A stretch of 64,000 bases of DNA from Onchocerca volvulus (taxonomy: Eukaryota; Nematoda; Chromadorea; Rhabditida; Onchocercidae). The position numbers were made by a program, and so were the translations under genes. The notes under the pieces were generated by a model. It did not search any database. It was given only the letters and a program-made list of their open reading frames with translations, and was not told where the DNA came from. The DNA is taken from positions 15,950,554-16,014,553 of the forward strand of contig HG738138.1 in NCBI GenBank assembly GCA_000499405.2. Direction: 5' to 3'. Shown here one piece after another: positions 12,345-25,600 of the stretch (position 1 is the stretch's first letter; the number at the start of each line of letters is the position of its first letter).

Positions 12345-14224
12345 TCAATGGTTTTCCATCCGAGACGGCCAGAAAATCATATGTTGTTTTTTTTCCGATT
12401 CAAAAATCTGTTCCATCCGGAATTGCTTTGTCAATTTGGTTACTTTTTCATGAATGAAATCAAATATTTGTAAACTCCTCAAAAACGTTGATGATACCTC
12501 TAGCATAAGTTCCTTCAGTTCCTGACTGTTACATTTGATATCCATTCCGGATCCAAAACGACTTTTAATTATTTTTGTCAGTTTTGACTGACTTTTATCT
12601 GTGATATGTTTTGCAGAAATATATGGTTCTCGTATTTTTTGATTAGTTGTGACATTTTGTTCTGACGGTGCTAACAAATCTAAATCATCTTCCTGAAAAT
12701 AAAAATTAAGTGAAACAAAAGTAATAGTCAAGAAATAACAAGGATGACCATACAATCAATTTTTGGATTTTTGACCTTTAGCCTTGAATGTTATATTTAG
12801 GCTTTTTATGCTGAATTCGAAAATTAGTCATTGCATAAGAACTATTATTCAGAATATTGCTATAATTATTACGCGTAAATATAGAACAGAGTCAAATTAT
12901 TTATTATAGAAAGGTTTACTGCTATTGTCTTGGGTGGGGTTCCGTTACTTTGGGTGTTTGAGATATTCAAACGGAATGATCGAATTCAATGCGTTGAAAA
13001 CTGAAGCAAACAGAATATCTCAACAAAATCACGATGTTCCATAATTTATCCATTTTGTTGCCACTTTGCGTCGTATGTTTGCGGAATAAATGGATGTCGG
13101 ACATGGCTATATATTAATATATTTCGGTTCCGACATTCCGGCTATACTTCATATTCAACTCAATTACTCAGTCGGTATTTTCCTTGTGTTTAGGTAGCCT
13201 ATTAATTAGGTTAAATGAATATCAAAATTATTCATTATCATTCGGAACTAGAAAAGTTTAATTGATAAAATAGTTGTTATCGTTGTGGTAGTGATGTTCA
13301 GCAGTGTTAGATGTTTTTTTAATGACAAATGTAATGAGTAGATAATGTACAATGAAGTAACATTACATTATCAGTTATCACTCAAACATCAATCAGTAAT
13401 CAATTTTTTAATTGTTTTATCTTTAAGAGAACTTCAGAAATTTGGTGCAATGACGACTACAATAGAACGATATTCTCCGATTGAAATATGTTGCAATATG
13501 TACTGCTGTATAATAATTATCGATTGATCAAATGGTACTAACTTATGGGGTAATAGCTGAATTCGATATTGAAAGTGAAATGTCCAATGAAATACTCCAA
13601 ATCATGTTAGACAGATACTATTTAAAAAGATTAAACAGTTAAACAATCCGGTCAGTTGATCAATTACTTTAATTGAGTTCATTTAAATGATAATTATAGT
13701 ACCAGAGAGACTTCTCCTGCGGAGCGCTTCAGAATACGTGATCGTGTGTTGCCTTTCACTTGTACTGCTTGTAGTTCGTCATTTCTAATTTGTTTGTTCT
13801 AAAATAAACAAATCATTTATTTATTGTTTACTTTTTTAAGAATGATCGAAAATGAATGAAAAATTGACAGAATAAACAATCGATGGAACAATTAAGAATT
13901 TTTTTTAAGTAGCTTAATTTAAAAGTGATCAACTAATGAAATAATGTAAAAGATGATCAGAATATGTAATCGCGTTAAAGTGAAAAAATGCTTCAGCTCC
14001 TGCGTTCAAGGAAAATTAAACTTCACCAATTTTAATTTGCCAATATGAATTTTTTTACTGGTCATTTTATCATTGCCATCAGATGATTTTTCATTGCTAT
14101 CAGATGTTCCATTTGAACAAAATATTGAGCATGGTGATGGTGATTGACAGCTACAATTTAACTGTAGATTACTTAGTGAAATTGCAGTTACTGGTATCAG
14201 TAGCAATATGAAATGAATCGACAT
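12345..14224 (-). CDS. Secreted protein with possible ground-like (GRL) C-terminal motif, 213 aa
   Basis: Three exons join in perfect phase: 14224-14027 (66 codons), 13798-13703 (32 codons) and 12692-12345 (115 codons plus stop). The first begins with a signal peptide, MSIHFILLLIPVTAISLS, followed by a small cysteine cluster (CSCQSPSPCSIFC) and an N-glycosylation site (NGT). The middle exon is basic and ends ILKRSAGEVSL, with a possible dibasic cleavage site. The last exon holds IKCNSQELKELMLEV, which resembles the opening of the nematode ground-like domain (Cys-Asn-Ser, then a leucine/methionine-rich helix). The usual downstream cysteines of that domain are not evident, so membership is tentative. 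Ground-like proteins are hedgehog-related secreted proteins of nematodes, often tied to cuticle or extracellular matrix. Reading through at 13702 would end the protein early, giving a short isoform of about 100 residues; the spliced form is preferred because frame and phase continue. Confidence 0.65.
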
Positions 14225-16855
14225 TCTGGAGCAGCAAAATAATGTATCACTTGAAAGAATCTAAATTTTTCCCAAATTACTGTATTGTTATACGATATGA
14301 TAAGATATGAAAATCTTAGCATAAATTTTAACAAATATGATACAATACAATGATTTTTTATTCAACCTTATTGTAATAATTAAAGGGAAATGTTTATGAA
14401 ACTTTGAAAATAATTGTAATCACAAATAAAAGTAGCAGTAGTTATCTCGTGAATTTTAAATCATACTTTCAATTAAAAATGATATAATTATTTCTGCATA
14501 TGATTAAAACTAAAAAAACCAAAAAATGCAGCTAAAATCTAAAATATAAGTTGTGAATTTCAGAAATGATGAGCAAAATGGATCGATCCAATTAGCATAT
14601 ATTAAAAAAAGTTAGTTTTAATAAAAGTAGCAGTAAAAATAGTACTTTTTTTCCTTTATTTTCGAAAACTTTAGAAATGAAGTATTTAAATGAAAAGTAG
14701 ATTACTTTTGTTTATTCATTTTTTCGAATATCAAATAATGGAAACAAAAGTTCACATAAGTTTGAAACTGAAACAAATGTAATAAATAGTTTAAACTTTT
14801 GATCGACTGCATCGTTTCAAAAGATATTGTAAATTTTATTAGGTAGTGTGTCTATTTGTATTTTATACTAAAGTATAGGCTAATTTTCTAATTTTCTCAA
14901 ATACTTTGAACATATTAAGCAAAAAAGTTTAAAAAAGTATTTAATGTTAAAATCCAACCGTTTGAAAATTCAAACGCTAACCGATCTCTAGAATGAAAAC
15001 GAAGTCTTAAATTCATAAAAATGAATTTAAAGTTTAAAAAAAAGCGAAAAATTTTCAAAAAAGAAGCGGAAATTTCTTCAGCGATAAATGTTAGAGATGA
15101 TGAAGATGATGATATGTATAAGAATGGATTGATTAAATGTTCGAAGAAATGTTCATGGCAACTGGCTGAGAATGAGGTTACCAATCATATCACCCAATGA
15201 ACCAAACAATTATCACAATTTCATCAAATCAACCTACCATTATCTCTCTATCTGTTATCGTCATCCTTTGTCAGACAGTAAGATTTAAAAAAAGTATTTT
15301 TTTTTCCTCTTTTGCATTAAATTTTATAAAAAATATTTGTTTAAATTTTTCAATGAATTATTTAATCTCTTTCTTAAATTAATGTAATATATAAAGGCAG
15401 TGTAATACATCAGTCGAAAATCAAAAAATTTTGAAAACTGAAAAATAAAACTAAAATATAAAAAAAAAATTCTATGAACTAAAGGAAAAACAATTTTTGA
15501 CAGCAAAATAAATAGATAATATTACTTCATCTTATCTTTTGTTAGATCTGTTTGCAATCAGAAGGAATCAATTCTCTTTTTTCATGATTTGTAATATACT
15601 TAGAGACCTTTTTTGTTCATTTTTTTCCAGAAACTTCACAAACAACCGATAATTATTTTAACCTTGTCCTGGAATGTTTGATAGAGAAGTTTACATTAAA
15701 GACTAATGTGAAATCAATTTGTTACGCCAAATAGTGAATTGATAAAAATATAACAATCAAGATAGTATAATTATTTAATTACGCATTTGTAATTAATGTG
15801 CATAATTAATTGAAATTATTTTTGATAAAATAAGCGTATATATATATGATTCAAATGATGCATGTAATCTAATTAACAATTGTCCTTGAAAATTTTTAGC
15901 AAATAATATGAAAAATTTGAATTAATCAATGATGTAAAAAAGTATTTATTTTTGATATTATTTAAATAGAATAATACAATTGACGAGAATTTTGTTGATT
16001 TATTCTTTTTCTCATTTATTTTTGCAGACTTTTTCTTTTCTTTACATTCACTTTAATTGCAAACTCTTGAATTTTTTACTTGTTTCTTGATACAATACAG
16101 TGCACTTGTCCTTTTGCATAATGAAAAACTGAAAAATATCTTTCATTTTTTTTTTTTTTTTAAATAAAAACTAGGAATTGATGGACTTAATTGAATTCCA
16201 TGCGAAATTCTAACTCATTGATTTACTCAAATAGAAATTAAAATTTCCTAGTTATTTTGGCTTATTATAAAGTTTTGACCACACATTTAACGGCAAAGTT
16301 GATATTGCGTTTTTTCAGAGATAATTCTGAACTTTATTCCAATAACTTAGTTGATAAGTAATTTCGGCGTTTTTCGAGAAGTGCGTTATGCATTCCAATG
16401 GAGGCCAATATGATTTTATCGAATATGCATATTCTTAACTATTTAATAAATTGAATAAATAATCATTCTGTTTTTTTTTTCACTTCGTTATTAAATTATT
16501 CAAACTTGAAATAGTCTGAATGATATGTACTGTCAAATGTACTTGTTTGATACATTCTTCTATATTCTACAATTTCATTTGTTTTTTTAACATTGTCGTC
16601 TAATATCTCAATTAAAATTTTATTAAAATTAAGTAGAAGCTAACGAAAAATTTTTCTCAACACTGTACGTAAAACAATAATAGAGAAAGAAAAGGACAAT
16701 TAGAATTCGTCATAATTTTAAAATTCATTAATGCCAGAACGAAGAAAAGAAAAAAAAAAACAATTATGATGAAATATTTCTTTCCATTCATTTCTGTTCT
16801 ATTTATAACATTTTCATTCAACAATTTTCCTAACATCTGAATAAAAAAGAAGTAA
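14225..16855. other. Intergenic region upstream of the secreted-protein gene
   Basis: Very AT-rich sequence with poly-A and poly-T runs. It should hold the promoter of the minus-strand secreted-protein gene at its left end and the 3' UTR of the receptor gene at its right end. Apart from the small open frame at 15021-15200 I see no gene. Confidence 0.5.
15021..15200 (+). CDS. Possible small lysine-rich open reading frame, 59 aa
   Basis: An ATG-to-stop frame of 59 codons. The product has a very basic start (many Lys/Arg), an acidic run RDDEDDDMYK, and two closely spaced cysteines (CSKKC). The charge pattern is unlike neighbouring random frames. However, it has no homologue that I recognise, no signal peptide and no clear splice partner, and could be chance. 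Not assigned a function. Confidence 0.2.
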   Translation: MNLKFKKKRKIFKKEAEISSAINVRDDEDDDMYKNGLIKCSKKCSWQLAENEVTNHITQ

Positions 16856-19800
16856 TTAAACGAGAACAGTGATAGTTGATGGCGATCGTTTCTTCCTGCT
16901 TCGATGATAACACCGTAGGAATTCTTGTAGATGCAATCGTACAGCTGGATTACACATGTAATGAATAAGGATACGAATTGCGCTAGTAAACATGTATACA
17001 AAACTAACTGTATCCGAAAATACAGTATGAAAAGTGCTTGCCATCATTGGATCATCCGGATCACGAAGTATTGAAATATTAGATCTGAAAAAAAAAAAAA
17101 AAAGAAAAAATATGCATTATTTGTGGTAAAACAAGAATAGTTCATAAGTCAATATTGTATTTTATTTAAGATAACGAGTTTATAAATCAAAAAATAGAAA
17201 TGAACCTCTCTAAGATTGTAAGTATCAAATGAAGACTATTGCTTATCAGATAACTAGTAACAATGGCAAGCATCGTACAGATTGCATCACGAACTGGCGT
17301 AGACATTTTACAAAACGGTCTAATTGTTATAACTGATACTGAAAAAAAATTTCCTTTATAAAAAAAAAAACGAAACTTTTTCAAATAATATTTTCCAAGT
17401 TAAATTTTCATCAGTTATTTTATTCGACTATAATACTTGGAAATGAATATAAAGTGACTGATTTAAATTTCAAATATAAGTCTTTTCTAAACTTTGCATT
17501 AAAATTCAAACTAACAATAACATCTTTATGACCCTATTAATATGTTTTTCCTTTGAAAAAATAAATGTTCCATAGTATGAATAATTAACTTAACATTATA
17601 TCTGTAAATTTTTCACCTTTATAGAAGTTTGATGTGTCATTATATCTTTCTTTAACGCAATGTTTTAGCATGGCAATACTGATTTTATATGCTAATAAAT
17701 AAACATAATATTTGAATAAGAAAGCTCACATTCACTTTTTCTCTTGCACAAAATACTATCGTTTTTTTTGAACTCTGAATCCCATCTGATATTTGATGGT
17801 CTATGCTTATGTTCAAGCACAGAAGCGCTTTGATTAGATCGATCGAATACCGATAAAACATTCGATTTAGGAAGCTTATTTTGTTCTTTCTTCAACTGGA
17901 TATGATTCGAAGTAAAATCTGGACATAACAAATAATCCCCATTTATACTTTTCTTCTGCTGATCCAAATTTTCTTTCGGTAATTTTCGAATGATAATCTG
18001 CAAAATTTTGAATATTTTTACAAATTTTTGAAAATCAACTTTTAGAATTCAAATGCATGTAGCAATGTCAAAAAACATCTCAACTTAATTTAAAACAATA
18101 AAAAAGAAATTTCAAAAATATTACATCCTGATGTTTTCACGATGTCATTAAATAATTGTTAGTTTCGAGAGAGAGAGAAAAAAAACAACGATTTTTTCTG
18201 AAAAACTTACAAAATTGAATACAACAAGGACGATGAATGGAATAAACGTTTGAGCAATAGATAGCAGATGAAAATCGAAGAAATAGTAAAATTTACTTTT
18301 GTGTACCCAGTCAGCTGGTCCGGTACTTTGAGTGCGTAAAAAATCATTACAATTCGGAAAATGATGTACCTGATAATAAAAATAATGAATTTTTTTTTGC
18401 TTTGTCTTTTGAATTAATTGAATTTCAGATCATACTGTAATGAGAAAAAAAAAAGGCAAAATCGTTTCTTAAAAAAATGCACCATTTTTCAAAAACAAAA
18501 CAAAAGAAGGAAAAAAGTAGATATAGCTTAATTTCTAATCATCAATTAATTTTTTTAAATAATCATTTTTTTGATATTCTTTATCTAAATTTATAGCTAT
18601 AAAAAGGAAGTAATTATGTTTAATCGACGAAATGTTACTTTTCTTAATTTTGAAGGTTTTGAACAGTTATATCTATACATTAGAATCGATTTGAAAATTT
18701 TTTTATAATATCGGAATAACTAAGTTGTACGAAAAAAAGAAATGTGTGTATGCTCTCGGAAATTTCAAATAAGCTAGTTGGATACTGTAATGTATCATTA
18801 AAATAAAATTGGGTGGAATAAAATAAAAGATAAAGTAAAATTGGAATCTATCGGTGCTTTAATTAACATAATTAAAAATACCAAATATTGAAAACACTTT
18901 TTGCAAGGCCTATTATAAAATGGATTTGCTTGTTTAATGATTGATCATATCTAATAAAAGGAAACTGATAATAAACTAGAAAGGATAGAATCAAACATAA
19001 ATTAATTCAAGATCAATTTTTACGGTTGATAAACTTTATCACATATCGATAGATAGATAAAGATATGATTTAAAGATACAAAAAGACATACTACGATAGC
19101 AAATGCTGTTGGCAGACGTGAAATGGTACAACAAAGTAGCAGAAGAAAGACGGTAATTTGATGACCTCGATCACTGAACATTCGTTTTAAAAATTTTGTG
19201 GTTTTACCGCCTGATATCCATACAAGACGTTCCAGTGTAGTTAAAATTAGCATATATGGAATAGCTAACTGTGTTATTCTACTTATGACAAATGCTGGTA
19301 CGATATAAATATGATACAGTATGAATAAATTCTGAAATTATTAACATATAACGTAATTTATATAATTTCTTGTATACTAATTTTTAACAACGTGTTTTTG
19401 CATTAATTGCTTTAAATGGATATGTACTTAATTATTTATTCGGTATATATTAAGTCACTTTTATCACCTGTTTGAATACTAATAAAGAAAGAGAAACTTA
19501 CTGAAACTTTAAGATAAACAATTGCTGCATCAATTCCAAATAGCATGATATAGAGAATGCAAATTAAAGCATCAAGAATTGCCAATACTAAGAAATCAAA
19601 AATACTTTATTAATTTTCCAAATAATTGCTTAATGTAACTTAATTAAAAAGCGAAAAACTCAATAAATTCTGGAAAAAAAAGCTCAGATTTTGATAATTA
19701 ATATCTTACCAGTAAGAAATTTGGTAGATGTTGGATAAGCTCGTGTCATTAATATATATACTAAAAGTAGATTGCCACAAGTACCAAGCCACGCAATGAA

Positions 19801-22547
19801 TGAGGCAATCATCAAAAAAATGAATCGTGCCAATGTGTAAAATTCAGACTGAAATTTCGCAACAAATATTGTGATAAATGAAAATTTTTGCGAAAAATTT
19901 GATAAATTACAAAATTTTGATAAATTTGTGGGACATTTTTTTGCAAAATTTTGGCAAAATTTTTTATAAATGGTATGAAATTTTTCAGTAGTATAAAAGC
20001 AATAGCGTTTTCTTTTTCGTTTTTACAAAAAAAAGGAAAAAAAAAATGAATTTCCGCAAGACTGCAATTTAAACAACTTTTCTAGCTGATAAGTTTCTGT
20101 TTCTTTTTTTTTTTCAAATTTCACACTATATTTAATTTTGCAGTAATAAATTTTCAAACATATCACACTTTTCAACTGTTCAAATTTCTTTTCTTTTTTC
20201 GAAATTAAATTGACTCAAAACATTTTAGTTTTTTTGGATTTTTTGTTCAACAAAAAATTTTTATTGGATATTTTTCCCAATTTTACAAATTTTTTGCCTT
20301 AAGAGGTTATTATTTCTTTCTTTTTTTTTTATACCGCAACATATAATAAATTTTTGCTTTTGAATAGAAAGAAAATGACCGAAAAAAATTTTAATATAAG
20401 TTTTTTGAGTGAACATACTTGAAAAATTAGAAACCATTAGATTAATTTTGAGATTCTTCGATCATAAATATCTTCATTTGATAATAGTAAGAATAATGAC
20501 ATTCAAATTTGAAACATTTATTATTCTTTTTAAAATATTTGCCGTCTTTTGCTAACTTATTGTATTGGAATATCTACTGGATCAAAAAGTAAAGCTGTGT
20601 GAATTCACAATTAATAGCAAATTTTGAATACAAATTTATTTCTACAAGCTAATCAGTCGATTAATATATTTTTAAGTATTAAGTGATGATAATTTCTATT
20701 AGTAATCATTTGATTAATTTATTCTTAAGAATTTATACCAGCTAATCAGTTGATTGATCTATTCTCTTAAACAATAGGTATTGTAAAGTTGATGATACCG
20801 GATCCTCTCAGTATTCTTGATAATATTTTATCATTTTCCTTTGTCTTGTCAAATTTATTCATTTATTTATTCATTTGTTCCTTTATAACAATTTACTAAA
20901 TGCATTCAATTCCTCAGCAGGATGGATTTAATTAATTGCAAATATGAACAAAACAAATAATCTTGATGAATATTATTTCCGTGGAAATATTAATCGTTGA
21001 AATTCCATACTATTTTAATTCGTCATTTTTTTAGTTTTTTTTTTTTTTTTTTTTATTAAAATCCTTGTTGTTATAGTTTCATTTTTATAAGCATACATAT
21101 ATTTAAATTTTTAAAAACTTTCAAATTTTGCTTCTTTTAAATATTTTGTTTTTTTTTTTGCTTTTTTTTTTTTTGCATTCAGAGAGCAAAAAACAGACAT
21201 CCATTTTTCCGCTTATTTTGTATTTTTTCTGTAAATCAATAATGAAGTAAGAAAAGTAAATAATTAGTTACAAAAATCAAACACAAAAAAGTGGGTTTTT
21301 GCTTTCCACAAAAGAAAAAAATTTTTTTTTTGAACTTTTAGTAAGTAAAATTTTGATATTCATCTAGCATTTTGAAAATATGCATATATTTATAGATTAA
21401 ATTTAATAAATGGATCGCAACACTCCGAATGCGAAATTGTTTCTGAATTAATACAAATGAATAATGAGATGATAATTATTTCATGAAAAAAAATCTTTTT
21501 TTTTTCCGGTCTTTTGGGAAATAAAATGTAATTAATCATCCGATACTTTTTAATATACAAATGTCTAGGGATTGGATTTCAAAAATAGATTGGAACATTT
21601 CGAATTCAAATTTGTCTCAGAATTAATATGGATGAACAGATAGAATGGTTACGACTTAATGAAAAAAACTTCTTCTAAGCCTTTTGGAAAATAAAATGTC
21701 AATGTTCATCCAGTTTTTTTAATATACATATTTCTAAAGATTAGGTTTAAAAAATGAATCGCAACATCTCGAATGTAAATTTGTTTCTGAATTAATATGA
21801 ATGAATAATGAAAAAGATGATTTTTATTAGTATAAACAAAAATATTTCAAAATTGCCAATTCTTTTACTAATCGAATTTATTCTTAGAAATGAAATATTC
21901 AAAAAATGTGTCATGAATGAGAAATTAAATAGTAAATTGCCACAATCGATAAAGAAAAAAAATGAAAAGTTAGAAGAAACTTTTAGGTTGAAAATTGCAA
22001 AAATGTGCGAAAAATAAAATGAAATTGTGAGAAAAATTTTTTGAAAATAAAAAATGATTTCCGGTTTAATTTATTACATCATTAGTGAGAATGAAAATTT
22101 TCAAATTGTTGAAAAAGAAAAGGTTAGAATTGTGAACTCTTGTAAAATGATTATAAAGAATTCAGGAAATGCATTTGGAAAATTATGTGTTCATTCAGCT
22201 GAAAGACTTCGAAAATTTCTCGAAATTTATAACAAAGTAAACAAAAAGTGAAGCAGTCGAATGCTAACTAAAAAGTAATTTATATTTACATTCGATTATT
22301 TAGATCAAATTTTAGCAAGACACAAAAAAAAAGTCTCCAGATTTAATTAAAATAGTAAAATTATAAAAAAAGATAAGTCTTTTTTCGCTAAATAATTCCC
22401 TAAAATTTTTTAAATTTAAAAAATTCTATGGCAAGGGGAAGAAAAACTGAATGAAAAACTTACATCACCACACAGCTCTGATTGTTGTATTTCATCTCCA
22501 TAATTATCCATCATTAGCAATGTTTCATTTTCCACGAAATTTTCCAT
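16856..22547 (-). CDS. Rhodopsin-type (class A) seven-transmembrane receptor, probably neuropeptide receptor-like, 445 aa
   Basis: Eight exons, all phase-consistent: 22547-22464, 19848-19710, 19587-19502, 19331-19092, 18369-18211, 17997-17730, 17338-17206, 17084-16856. The first encodes a short extracellular N-terminus with an N-glycosylation site (NET). Exon 2 carries TM1 with the conserved GN (TCGNLLLVYI). Exon 3 is TM2 (LAILDALICILYIMLFG). Exon 4 carries TM3 and TM4 and has ERLVW where most family members have DRY. Exon 5 has the second extracellular loop cysteine and TM5. Exon 6 is a long, polar third intracellular loop of about 90 residues. Exon 7 is TM6. Exon 8 is TM7 with CNPAVR in place of NPxxY, then a short basic tail. 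Altered DRY and NPxxY motifs are common in nematode peptide-type receptors. The ligand cannot be read from sequence. Intron 1 is unusually long (2.6 kb). Confidence 0.85.
21330..21850. repeat. Imperfect tandem repeat, about 172-base unit, three copies
   Basis: Three diverged units lie in intron 1 of the receptor gene. The shared anchor (C)TGAATTAATA occurs at about 21443, 21617 (as CAGAATTAATA) and 21787, giving periods of 174 and 170 bases. Each unit also shares a TCGCAACA-like block about 30 bases before the anchor, and an AATAAAATGT plus AATATACA-like block after it. A run of open frames on the plus strand (21808-22251) follows directly but is not clearly coding. Confidence 0.7.
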
Positions 22548-24343
22548 TCTTCAAATGCTGAAATACCAATCAAAAAATACTATGCAAAAGGAAGTATTAA
22601 GTTTTGCAAAAAAGTTTCAATTCCAAAAACTTGAATTAAATTAAGCAGATTTCGCGCCTGTGATCGTACTAATTATAAATAGCAGTAACTTTTTTACGTT
22701 AGCAGCGTTTTTTAAATATAGAAACTTATTTAAATAAGCAAGGTCAAACATACAAATTACATTATTTTCCGTAGCTACTAGTAACCTGACAACTCTGACT
22801 TTCAGTTAGTGATGTTAAAGATTCTATTTTTCTGATTTATTTTAAGCTATCTTCTATTATCGATTCATGCTGGTTAAATTCCGTAAAGAAAACTGAAATA
22901 ATTTCAATTTTTTTTTTTTTTTTGATTTTGGCGACATTTCTAATTTATTATATTTAAAGGGCCTATTTTTCGATATAATTCAAGCCATCCTATGTTGCTA
23001 ATGTACTGGTTAAGTTCCGATAATCTCGTTTTTTTTTTTTTTTTTTAAATTTCGGGAAAATTTCTTGCAATTCCAAAAAAAAAACAAAGGACGAATAGCA
23101 TAAAGAATTATCAATATTTAAAAATAACATTTGAAATGTTTTTAATAATCCCAAAATTTTCACCTTATCTAAAAAAGAAATCAAATAATTTTCTGTTCAT
23201 CAAATAGAACTCTTTCCTTCTTTTTTTGTCACTAGACACAATAATTTTTTTTTAACGACGCCATACTCTTTAATTGGTAAAATATATTTAATTTCATTTA
23301 AACTTCTACTTATCTTCCTACTAGTAGCAAAAGTTATTTTTACTTTTTTTTTCTTTTTTTTTTTTTTTTTTTTAGCGAAAGTTATTTAAACATATTTGCT
23401 AAATCATATAGCAAAATTATATATGTATCAAATCGGTCATGATATAAATATATATCATTACTAATTCAACAATTATTTCACCACAGAAATGAAATAATAT
23501 CAACAGTAATGTACTAGCTATATTGAAACTTATCATAAGATGGCTGCTAACTTACTTAAATTTGGAATAGCTTGGTTTTATTTATTTCGAAGCTTTTCCA
23601 TTAATAGCAGTATCAAAATATTTGTTAAAATGCATAGCGATAAGATAAGAAAAAATTGCTTCTTAAATTATTCAAATAAAACATTTCGATACAAATTTAA
23701 TTCGCTTGCAACACTATTTATTTATATCGCGAACCTAAAAAAATAAGAAAAACATCGTCATCGTAGTATCATCAATTTATTGATGCTCTATAATCCTTGT
23801 CAGCTAAACTTTGAATTTTAAGTAATTTAATTAATATTGACTCCATATCTAATTGTTTTTCAGTAGATATTATGGTGGTAAGACGACTGATATTACCATC
23901 GATTAATTAATTCAATTATGTATTACGTAACATGTCGAATTCGAAGGATGAGAAAAAAAAACAAAAAAATCAATACTTTTTATACATTTTTAAAAGAAAA
24001 AGGAATGAAAATTCATTTGATCAAAAAATTTTGTGCAAAAATTTATGAAAAAAGTTGTAATTATTCAAAATGCAACTATATAGACATTGCTAAATTTCTG
24101 TTGCTTGGTTTGTTTAAAATTTGAAATTTTCGATTATTATCGTAATCAGTTTCGTCTTTTATCCTGTCTATAATCAATAATGCTTAAAAATATATGACTC
24201 ATTCAATGTATAATGTTAATTTATTTATGCATACATTCGTATGCCTGCGCAATTATGCATTATATAGCATGGCATGCATGCTGAATGCTGAATTCATAGC
24301 ATGCTGAATTCACATATATTTCTTTTCGATAATATTTTTTACT

Positions 24344-24427
24344 TCGAAACAGGCAATTCCAAAATTGCATTCACTTAATGATTAAAATAACATCAGTGGA
24401 TGTCAACTTTGGAACTGTCTGTCTCGA
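24344..24427. repeat. Imperfect inverted repeat, 24-base arms
   Basis: The left arm at 24344-24367 and the right arm at 24404-24427 pair as reverse complements at about 20 of 24 positions, around a 36-base spacer. The arms begin and end with TCGA. It could be a small foldback element. No coding potential is visible. Confidence 0.6.
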
Positions 24428-25489
24428 AATTAAAAATGCTTAATCATTTTAATTCAATCGCTTTAATCGATAATTTTATGGTGGCAAAATAGATAGATAA
24501 AATTTAATCGAATCAATGCTGAAATTATGCCGAATTCTTATGATTGTATTTTCTCGATTATTTTTGATCATTGGCTAATCTGGCACGATAATTAACAGTT
24601 CATAATCAATCTTCTTTATTAACTAACTAACCAGAAACCAAAATATAAAAAAAACCGTGATAATTTTGGAATTAAAGAATTTTGTTCTATAAAAATTGAT
24701 AAAATATTTCATAACAGCAATCTTGAATATATTTCATATTGTTCTTCAAAATTTGGTAATTTACTTCTGAGATATCCCGAGCTAATATGATAAAGATAAT
24801 AAGAGAATAAAAATAGGCAGAATTTGCAAGATTTGGTGCAAAATCTTGGTTGAATTTTTCAGCTTCTTGTTTTAACTTGAAAAATTTCTTGATTGATGTT
24901 TTTTTTTAACATAAGAAGAAGTGAATTTTAAGATAATTCATCAGCAATAACAATAAATAACGCTTCATTTCTATTTCTAAATGTTTTATGAAAAATTTAT
25001 TTAACAAAAAATTTCACAGAAAAGGCGACAGCATGGAAGAGGAAGAAGAAATGGATGACAATATTTAATGTCACCAACTGAAAAAGAATAGCCAATCCTT
25101 TAGCAAGTCATAGAACATATAACATTCTTGCAAATTAATTAGGCTCCAATAACTAATGACAACACTGGTTCATAAAATATTCTGTGTGTATTATGCTTGA
25201 AAACATCGTAATTAAATATAATATATTGAAAATATAAATTAAATGTGAAATTAAATATGTAGTAGTAAGAATTAAACGCAAACAACAATAATTCTTTATA
25301 AAGTATCGACATTGTAAAATTGAATTTAAAATAAAAAACAAGTTATTAATATTATTTGGCAAAAAAATATAAAAAAATTTTTAATTTGTTGCTGTTGTTA
25401 TTGTATATGTATGGTATTTAATTTGTTTATTTGCATATTTAAAAAAAAAAATTTCTTTTTTTTAAAAAAGGTCCTTAGTTATATTGTTT

Positions 25490-25600
25490 GATTTATATTT
25501 ATATTTATATTTATATTTATATTTATATTTATATTTATATTTATATTTATATTTATATTTATATTTATATTTATATTTATATTTATATTTATATTTATAT
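25490..25600. repeat. Hexanucleotide microsatellite (TTTATA)n
   Basis: About eighteen near-perfect tandem copies of a TTTATA hexamer, degenerating at the right end. In one frame it reads as an alternating Leu-Tyr string, which is an artefact of the repeat and not a protein. Confidence 0.95.

Noticed and set aside
23540..24124. Two plus-strand frames of 68 codons upstream of the receptor gene
   Set aside because: One starts with a good ATG, but both are Lys/Phe/Ile-rich with no domain, no splice partner and no conservation evidence.
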